Below are positions 57,859 through 64,000 of a stretch of DNA of 64,000 nt, one piece after another. The notes under the pieces were generated by a model, which saw nothing but the letters and a program-made list of their open reading frames with translations, did not search any database and was not told the DNA's origin. This DNA comes from CAVZQN01 sp963837395 (lineage in GTDB: Bacteria > Acidobacteriota > HRBIN11 > JAKEFK01): contig CAWINI010000002.1 in NCBI GenBank assembly GCA_963837395.1, positions 434,001-498,000 of the forward strand. Reading direction: 5' to 3'. The stretch's first letter is position 1. The number at the start of each line of letters is the position of its first letter. The translations under genes and the position numbers were made by a program.

Positions 57859-60172
57859 ATCATCCGCGTCTTGCAATTTACGTTTTACGTTTTACGTTTT
57901 ACGGATCACGTTTTGTGTTTTACTTTCGCTGCTCGTCGTTAGATGCAAAAAGGAAGCAGCGAAGCTCGAGACGCGGAAGCCAAGTGTAATTCTATTATCC
58001 ATTGACACCTTAAGAGCGGATTACTTGAAATTGTATGATCCGAAAGGGGTGGAGACACCGAACATTGAGCAGGTTGCGAATGACGGAGCAAAATTTCAAA
58101 ATGTGATCTCGCAGGTTCCATACACATTGCCTTCACATTGCACGATGCTGACTGGAGTCTATCCGGTTGCGCATCGGGTGCGTGATAACGTTCGAGATAT
58201 TTTGCCAGCAGGAATTCCAACCATTGCTGAATTATTCAAACAAAATGGATATCAAACCGCAGGTTTTACCGGATCAATGGTGCTTTCCAATCAAACAGGT
58301 CTCGGGCGCGGTTTCGATTTTTATGATGACTTTTTCAGCAGGGGAGATGTTCATGCTGAGGATCTGGGAGGGATTGAAAGAAGAGCCGGGGAAGTTTTGC
58401 AATCGTTTGAATATTGGCTGAACCATCGTAATTCAAAAGCACCGTTTTTCGCGTTTGTGCATTTTTATGATCCGCATAGTCCATATGATCCACCTCCAGG
58501 TTATGCGTTATCACAGAAGCAAGAAGATTTATACGCTGGTGAAATCAAATACGTTGATTCAGTCTTAGGTGAACTCTTCGCTTTGCTGAAGGATAAAAAT
58601 ATTTGGAATGATTCGGTGGTGATGATCACTTCTGATCATGGTGAAATGTTAAATGAGCATGGCGAAATCGGACATGGTTTTTTTCTTTATGAACCTGCAT
58701 TGAAAGTACCGTTGTTAGTACGAGCGCCCAATGTTCACAAAGATCAAACTGTTGCTGATCTGGTTGAAATTACAGATATACCTCCAACTCTATTGCAGTT
58801 TGCAGGAATCACGCCTCCTCCACAGATTCAAGGCGAAAGCCTCGTGCCTGTTTTGAATGGAGGTCATAAGAAAAAAACTCGGGCTGCATTTTCAGAATCT
58901 TATTTTGCTTCACTTCAATTTGGAATTAGTCCACTCCGAATGATCCAGGATGGAAATCTAAAATACATCGATGCTCCGCAGCCTGAACTTTATGATTTGT
59001 CTTCCGATCCAAATGAAAAAACAAATCTTGTTTCAAGCCGGCAATCTGATGCTCAGAAAATGAAGACTAAGATCCAACAATTTGAAAAAGCCAACACCAA
59101 GGATTACACCAAAGAAAAACGAGCAGTTACTGCGGAAGAAGCTGAACAATTTGCCGCGATCGGATATTTAGGAGGACAGATTCCTGAAAGTAGTTGGGAT
59201 CGGAGCAAAGACCCCAAAGACTATATCGACGATTGGACATCCAGCCTTGAGGCTACTTATTTTGCGGATCACGGAGAATACCAAAAAGCTATTGCACTGA
59301 TTCAAAAGATTAATGCATCGGCCGTAATGCCCTCATCATCGCTGTTGATGCTGCAATCAAAATGCTACGGCGGCCTCGGCAATTTTGCACAAGCGGAAAA
59401 AGTACTGACACCAATAGCTGATACTCCCGAAGCTCTAACAACAATCGCACATCTTTACGAAACATCCGGAAAATCATCCAAGGCGGAAGAACTATATATG
59501 AAGGCGTTGAATAAGCAGTTTTCATATTTCACACTTTTTAATTACGTTCTGTTGCTGCGGGAATCCGGTCAAAAACAAAAGGCGTTAACTCTGGTTGATG
59601 AACGTGCTTCGAAAGATTCATCAAAACATGCCCAGCCATTTTTAGCTGAAATGTACATCGCTCTTGAACAATGGCCACAAGCCGAATCCATGCTGCAGCA
59701 ATTGTTAGAAAATAGACCATGGGAAGCGAAATGGTATACAGATTTGGCCACTGTATATCAGGCACAAGGTAAAGTTCAAAATGCGTTTGATCTGTTAAAT
59801 TCCAATCGCCAGCGTTTTTCGGATAATCCTACTTTTCTGTTACGGCTTGGAATTTTGTTTAATCGTACTGGAAAGAAAGCAGAAGAGATTGAGCTCTTCA
59901 AAGAATTTGTTCGTAATTGGCCTCAAGATCCCCGTGGATTCTTCTATCTGGCCAAGGCGTTGCTTGATACGAATCAAGATCCGACGGAAGTTGCTCAGCT
60001 TGCGCAAAAAGGACTTTCGTTAAAACCTGATCAGGACATGCAAATATTCGGATATTTTGTTCTTGGAAATGCATTAGAACGATTGGGAAAAAATCGCGAG
60101 GCACAACAAGCTTATACCTATGCCGAGCACTTAGAGAATAATGCCAAAAAAGAAGCATCCTCACAAAAATAA
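57842..60172 (+). CDS. Sulfatase-like/TPR protein 2
   Basis: A 776-residue protein. The start overlaps the four-helix-bundle gene by 17 bases. Residues about 12-36 (NLRFTFYVLRITFCVLLSLL) are encoded by copies of the dispersed CGTTTTA repeat and act as a hydrophobic leader; Cys at about 36 in VVRC is not a good lipobox. The hydrolase domain (about 45-440) has LSIDTLRADYLKLY, the T-L-P-S-H nucleophile region with Thr95 in place of Cys/Ser, and TSDHGEMLNEHGEIGHG. About seven TPR units follow (about 465-770). The family's Thr nucleophile implies a non-sulfatase chemistry, but the donor and acceptor are unknown. Confidence 0.83.
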   Translation: MFHSHESSASCNLRFTFYVLRITFCVLLSLLVVRCKKEAAKLETRKPSVILLSIDTLRADYLKLYDPKGVETPNIEQVANDGAKFQNVISQVPYTLPSHCTMLTGVYPVAHRVRDNVRDILPAGIPTIAELFKQNGYQTAGFTGSMVLSNQTGLGRGFDFYDDFFSRGDVHAEDLGGIERRAGEVLQSFEYWLNHRNSKAPFFAFVHFYDPHSPYDPPPGYALSQKQEDLYAGEIKYVDSVLGELFALLKDKNIWNDSVVMITSDHGEMLNEHGEIGHGFFLYEPALKVPLLVRAPNVHKDQTVADLVEITDIPPTLLQFAGITPPPQIQGESLVPVLNGGHKKKTRAAFSESYFASLQFGISPLRMIQDGNLKYIDAPQPELYDLSSDPNEKTNLVSSRQSDAQKMKTKIQQFEKANTKDYTKEKRAVTAEEAEQFAAIGYLGGQIPESSWDRSKDPKDYIDDWTSSLEATYFADHGEYQKAIALIQKINASAVMPSSSLLMLQSKCYGGLGNFAQAEKVLTPIADTPEALTTIAHLYETSGKSSKAEELYMKALNKQFSYFTLFNYVLLLRESGQKQKALTLVDERASKDSSKHAQPFLAEMYIALEQWPQAESMLQQLLENRPWEAKWYTDLATVYQAQGKVQNAFDLLNSNRQRFSDNPTFLLRLGILFNRTGKKAEEIELFKEFVRNWPQDPRGFFYLAKALLDTNQDPTEVAQLAQKGLSLKPDQDMQIFGYFVLGNALERLGKNREAQQAYTYAEHLENNAKKEASSQK

Positions 60173-62417
60173 ACCTTCGCAGCCGGAAGTGAAACAAACT
60201 TCACCCGCTGTCGTTGCTGCAGCAAAACCGCGAACGGCACTGGTTGGAGTCGCTATTGTGGCAATTGTTATTGCTGTGGTTATATTCTTTCTTCTTCAGA
60301 AAAAAGCTGGCAGCTCAGTCGCGTCAGGTCAATTCAAAGATTTTAACGTCGTTCTTATAACAATAGATACTTTGCGCGCCGATCATCTTCCGGCGTACGG
60401 ATACACCAAAGTTAAAACCCCTAACCTGGATAGAATTGCTGGAGAGTCATTCAAATTTGATCACGCTTATGCACACGTTCCACTGACTTTTCCGTCACAC
60501 GCTTGCATTCTTACAGGAAGGCTTCCGATTTCACATGGCGTACGTGATAATGGCGGCTATCATTTGCAAGATTCTGAACTCACCTTAGCTGAAATTATGA
60601 AAAGCCATGGATATACAACAGCAGGTTTTGTATCTGCATTTGTCCTGGATTCCACCTTCAACATTCAACAAGGTTTTGATTTTTATTACGATCATTTTGA
60701 TTCCGACAAATTTCAAGACGTTGATCCACGAAGCATTCAACGTAAGGCTGATGATACTGAAATAGAAGCAGAACACTGGCTGGACCAGAATTCGCGTAAG
60801 AAGTTTTTTGCCTGGATTCATTTCTACGATCCACATGATCCGTATGATCCACCAGAGCCGTATCGATCGGAATATGCTTCAGTTCCTTATGATGGTGAAA
60901 TCGCTTATACGGATGCAGCAGTCGGAAAAATCTTGTCCAAGTTGGAATCTTCAGGACAGTTAAGCCGGACGATTCTGATTGTGACCGGAGATCACGGCGA
61001 AAGTCTTGGTGAACATAGCGAGTCAACTCATGGGATGTTCATATATAACGCAACGATGCACGTTCCATTGTTCATCCATTTGCCCGGTGGCAAAGCGAAG
61101 ACTGTTGAACAAGTTGTACGCCACATTGATTTGGAACCAACGATTCTTGATCTTGTCGGAATTGCGGTTCCATCAACTGTTAACGGTGCGAGTCTGATTC
61201 CAATTTTGCAAGGCAAAGAAAAGAAAGAACGGTTTGCTTACGGCGAAAGTCTTTATTCGCATCTTCATTATGGTTGGGCCAGCCTGCAAGGAGTGACATC
61301 GTCAAAATACAAATATATTCAGGCGCCGCGGCCGGAATTCTATAATCTGGAAAAGGATTTTTCAGAGACTCAAAATCTTGCTGCAGAAAATGGATCGCTG
61401 GCGCGAGTGTTGAAATCAGAATTGCAAGATATGATTTCAAAATACGCCAGCAAAGATCTTCAAGGCCCTGGAAAGATTGATCCGGAGGTCGCCGAAAAAC
61501 TACGATCACTTGGATATGTAAGTTCTCCGGCCACTGCCAGCAAAAACACAGAAGAAATTGATCCAAAAGATAAGATTCAGGTTGCAGTAGCAATTCAAGA
61601 AGCCGCCGGCGCAACATTAATAAATAACTATCCTCTGGCAATCCGGTTGATTGAACCAGTGTTAAAAGAGCAAAACAACATCTCCGAAGCATTTTATGTG
61701 GCTGGAGTTGCTTATGCAGGAGTTGGCGATTACGATCGCGCAATCGATTCATTATTGAAAGTGATTCAACTAATGCCGGATCATTTAATGGCTCAATATA
61801 ATTTGGGCGCAGCATATTTAATGAAAAACAATTTGAAAGATGCCGAGTACTGGCTAAATAAAGTTGTTGTAACGTCGCCTGAGATGCTTAACGCCCACAT
61901 AAAATTAGGTCAGGTATATCAAATGGAGAAAGAACCACAAAAAGCAGCGCCACATTTCCAAAAGGCGATCGCCTCATATGAAAAGGCTTTGAAAAATACT
62001 ACATCAGCAAAAAACAAAGCCGGCTTGTTTGCTTCGATTGCAGAAGTTCAGTTTTCAGCCGGTGATTTACAAAATGCGTCAAAAAACTTGCAACAAGCAA
62101 TTCAGCTCGATTCACAAAAACCAACATTGCACTACAATCTTGCGCAAGTTTATGAAGCCCAAAATGATAAAGGTGCAGCACTTCAGGAATATCAAGAGGA
62201 AACCCGGATCAATCCTGGGGATTTTCGAGCGTTTACAAATATGGGAATTTTATATTATGAAGCGAAACATCTGGAGGATTCAGCACGTTGTTTTCAAAAA
62301 GTTATCGAGCTCAAACCAGATGATCCACGCGGCTATTATCAGCTTGCAACTGTCTATAAAATGATGGGCCGTGATGAAGAAGCCGGACGTGTCTTAAAAA
62401 TGGTTCAAAAGCAATAA
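60141..62417 (+). CDS. Sulfatase-like/TPR protein 3
   Basis: A 758-residue protein with a basic, Lys-rich N-terminus and a single membrane anchor (about 33-54, ALVGVAIVAIVIAVVIFFLL), so the enzyme is membrane-anchored facing the periplasm. The hydrolase domain (about 65-455) has ITIDTLRADHLPAYG, T-F-P-S-H with Thr116 at the nucleophile position, and TGDHGESLGEHSESTHG. TPR units follow (about 500-755; IKLGQVYQMEKEPQKAAPHFQKAI). It starts 32 bases inside the end of the preceding gene, translationally overlapping, which ties the two together. Confidence 0.85.
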   Translation: MPKKKHPHKNKPSQPEVKQTSPAVVAAAKPRTALVGVAIVAIVIAVVIFFLLQKKAGSSVASGQFKDFNVVLITIDTLRADHLPAYGYTKVKTPNLDRIAGESFKFDHAYAHVPLTFPSHACILTGRLPISHGVRDNGGYHLQDSELTLAEIMKSHGYTTAGFVSAFVLDSTFNIQQGFDFYYDHFDSDKFQDVDPRSIQRKADDTEIEAEHWLDQNSRKKFFAWIHFYDPHDPYDPPEPYRSEYASVPYDGEIAYTDAAVGKILSKLESSGQLSRTILIVTGDHGESLGEHSESTHGMFIYNATMHVPLFIHLPGGKAKTVEQVVRHIDLEPTILDLVGIAVPSTVNGASLIPILQGKEKKERFAYGESLYSHLHYGWASLQGVTSSKYKYIQAPRPEFYNLEKDFSETQNLAAENGSLARVLKSELQDMISKYASKDLQGPGKIDPEVAEKLRSLGYVSSPATASKNTEEIDPKDKIQVAVAIQEAAGATLINNYPLAIRLIEPVLKEQNNISEAFYVAGVAYAGVGDYDRAIDSLLKVIQLMPDHLMAQYNLGAAYLMKNNLKDAEYWLNKVVVTSPEMLNAHIKLGQVYQMEKEPQKAAPHFQKAIASYEKALKNTTSAKNKAGLFASIAEVQFSAGDLQNASKNLQQAIQLDSQKPTLHYNLAQVYEAQNDKGAALQEYQEETRINPGDFRAFTNMGILYYEAKHLEDSARCFQKVIELKPDDPRGYYQLATVYKMMGRDEEAGRVLKMVQKQ

Positions 62418-62460
62418 GGAGCGCGGGCTCTGGCCCGCATTAGGGACCGAGGGCATCTTG
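62418..62460. repeat. GGAGCGCGGGC repeat copy
   Basis: GGAGCGCGGGC and a following CGGGCTCTGGCCCGC hairpin fill the gap between two sulfatase-like genes; the same word starts the repeat at 47381. Confidence 0.6.
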
Positions 62461-62473
62461 CCTGCTAAATAAA

Positions 62474-64000
62474 ATGACCAAAAAGAAAAAGAAATCAAAC
62501 AAACAAGTTCTTCAGCCTCAAGGTAAAACTCTTGTAACAAAGAGAAGTGACAAGTCGAAGCGAAATTATCTTCCATTCATAATTTTGGCGGTGATATTTA
62601 TTGCTGGTGGAGTTTTATTTTTCTTCAAAGGCCGTTTTATTTCAGGATTAAAATCCGCAGGCTCTTATAAAGATTACAACGTATTGTTGATCACATTAGA
62701 CACGCTTCGCGCTGATCATCTTCCGATGTACGGTTATCAGAATGTAAAAACACCAAACCTGGATGGCCTCGCATCCGATAGTTTTGTTTTTGAAGATGCA
62801 ATCTCGCAGGTACCTTTGACTCTGCCGTCACACACCTCAATGATGACCGGTCGATTGCCTATTGGTCATGGAGTTCGCGACAATGCCGGATTCTTTTTGG
62901 ACCGCGGAGAAACAACACTTGCCGAAGAAATGAAAGGACTCGGCTATGCTACAGGCGCATTTGTTTCGGCATTCGTTTTGGATTCTCGCTGGCAATTAGA
63001 TCAAGGATTCGATCTGTATTATGACAATTTCAACATCGCGCAATTTCAAGATGTAAACCCTGGTGATATTCAGCGCAAAGCTGAAGAAACAGAAATTGAA
63101 GCAAGCCATTGGCTTGATGCAAACAAAGATCACAAATTTTTTGCCTGGGTTCATTACTATGATCCTCATGAGCCATATGATCCGCCGGAACCTTACATCT
63201 CAGAATATTCAGACAAGCCTTATGATGGCGAAATCGCTTACACCGATGAATATGTTGGCAAACTTTTAAATAAACTTAGTGAACTCAAGATTGACGATAA
63301 GACCATTGTTTTGATCGCTGCAGACCATGGTGAAAGTCTTGGTGAACATAGTGAAGCTACGCATGCGATGTTCGTTTACAACACAACTCAACATGTCCCG
63401 TTGTTAATTCATGTCCCCGGTTCCACAGGTACCAGAGTGAAGGGGATTGTGCGTTTGATTGATTTGATGCCGACTGTTTTGGAATTAGTTGGAGAAAAAG
63501 TTCCAACTTCTGTGCAAGGCAAAAGCTTGTATTCAATGATGAAAGGTAAAGAAGATTTACGGAGAACTGCATACAGTGAAAGCGTTTATGCAGAGCTTCA
63601 TTATGGATGGAGTCCGCTCGAAAGTATTACATCTCAGCAATACAAATACATTCAGGCGCCTAAGGCTGAGTTGTATGACCGGGTAAATGATCCAGGTGAG
63701 ACAAAAAACCTGATTAAAGAAAAGAGCTTCATTGCGAAAGTATTAAAAGATCAACTTCAAGAAATTGTTTCTACCAGCACGCGCAAGAATTTATCCGGAC
63801 CTGTGAAGATGGATCCAGAAACTGAGGAAAGATTAAAAGCTCTTGGTTACATTGGAAGTACTGCAACTGCTACGGAAGAAAGCAGGAAGATAGATCCAAA
63901 AGATAAAATCCATCTTGCTCGTGCAATTGATGAAGCGCTTAACGCGGTTCGGGATCACAAATATAAAAAATCATTGGAGTTAATTTTGCCGGTATTGCAG
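62474..64000 (+). CDS. Sulfatase-like/TPR protein 4 (3' end beyond window)
   Basis: The first 509 codons of a fourth paralogue, open to the window edge. It has a Lys-rich N-terminus and membrane anchor (YLPFIILAVIFIAGGVLFFF), ITLDTLRADHLPMYG, T-L-P-S-H with Thr116 as the presumed nucleophile, HEPYDPPEP and AADHGESLGEHSEATHA. The start of a TPR region is visible at KIDPKDKIHLARAIDEALNAV. It is closest to protein 3 (same anchor style, 116 at the same position, shared YDNF/YDHF and GDIQRKAEETEIEA/RSIQRKADDTEIEA stretches). No strong ribosome binding site precedes the ATG. Tandem duplication from 3 is likely. Confidence 0.87.
   Translation, partial: MTKKKKKSNKQVLQPQGKTLVTKRSDKSKRNYLPFIILAVIFIAGGVLFFFKGRFISGLKSAGSYKDYNVLLITLDTLRADHLPMYGYQNVKTPNLDGLASDSFVFEDAISQVPLTLPSHTSMMTGRLPIGHGVRDNAGFFLDRGETTLAEEMKGLGYATGAFVSAFVLDSRWQLDQGFDLYYDNFNIAQFQDVNPGDIQRKAEETEIEASHWLDANKDHKFFAWVHYYDPHEPYDPPEPYISEYSDKPYDGEIAYTDEYVGKLLNKLSELKIDDKTIVLIAADHGESLGEHSEATHAMFVYNTTQHVPLLIHVPGSTGTRVKGIVRLIDLMPTVLELVGEKVPTSVQGKSLYSMMKGKEDLRRTAYSESVYAELHYGWSPLESITSQQYKYIQAPKAELYDRVNDPGETKNLIKEKSFIAKVLKDQLQEIVSTSTRKNLSGPVKMDPETEERLKALGYIGSTATATEESRKIDPKDKIHLARAIDEALNAVRDHKYKKSLELILPVLQ

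Overview
The window looks like a chromosomal segment of a Gram-negative, fairly low-GC bacterium. Acidobacteriota or a close relative is the best guess. This rests on several VWFA-type proteins of the kind common in that phylum (10845, 45356, 47457, 50530), CarboxypepD-regulatory/TonB-dependent outer-membrane receptors, sulfatase-like/TPR proteins and beta-propeller peptidases and amidohydrolases. TonB-type receptors and a LolA-like protein imply an outer membrane. The taxonomic call is inference; no rRNA is present.

Layout. 1-4539 is a leftward block: an esterase cut by the window edge, YjbQ, a ferritin-like diiron protein, a membrane/winged-helix fusion, rhomboid protease and sarcosine-oxidase-like enzyme. 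4696-10566 is one giant alpha-2-macroglobulin gene split by a single in-frame TGA. 10845-16634 runs rightward: a VWFA protein, a HerA/DUF87-type ATPase (frameshifted) and an S9 peptidase. 16735-24028 runs leftward: propeller-amidohydrolase, DUF72, TonB receptor and a YtxH-like protein. A SagB-type nitroreductase (24123), a duplicated SmbP-like protein and a CHAP-like protein follow. 27443-28895 is an insertion sequence whose ends each carry two copies of the terminal repeat.

28925-29960 is the most unusual stretch. A complete tRNA-Asn (29421-29492) is preceded by four identical 108-bp units. Each unit holds a defective tRNA-Asn, with a palindrome in place of the 3' half of its anticodon stem, and a TATAAT box. 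A GIY-YIG nuclease gene lies just downstream, and beyond it is an inverted, degenerate copy of the same promoter plus tRNA.

30016-36871 holds a LolA-like protein, a REC-PAS-GGDEF-EAL regulator, a propeller protein, an arylamine N-acetyltransferase and DUF4416. 36892-45193 is a leftward cluster: SPFH protein, RNase Z-like hydrolase, M14 peptidase, sialidase-like propeller, ECF sigma factor, zinc-finger anti-sigma/TPR protein and a small membrane protein. 45356-64000 runs rightward: two paralogous VWFA proteins, a CarboxypepD-TPR protein, a third VWFA protein, a large TonB-type receptor with a long leader, then four sulfatase-like/TPR genes in which Thr replaces the formylglycine Cys/Ser. A four-helix-bundle gene sits between the first two of these, and the last runs off the window.

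Six genes appear interrupted by one stop or one single-base indel each (7912, about 13544, about 27980, about 38787, about 43702, about 45050). Three of the six lie in short G/C runs. Either pseudogenes or residual consensus errors would explain this. Intergenic regions carry several short repeat families: GTAAAACG-type, AATCTTTTTTAACGC-type and GCCCGGGC-type.
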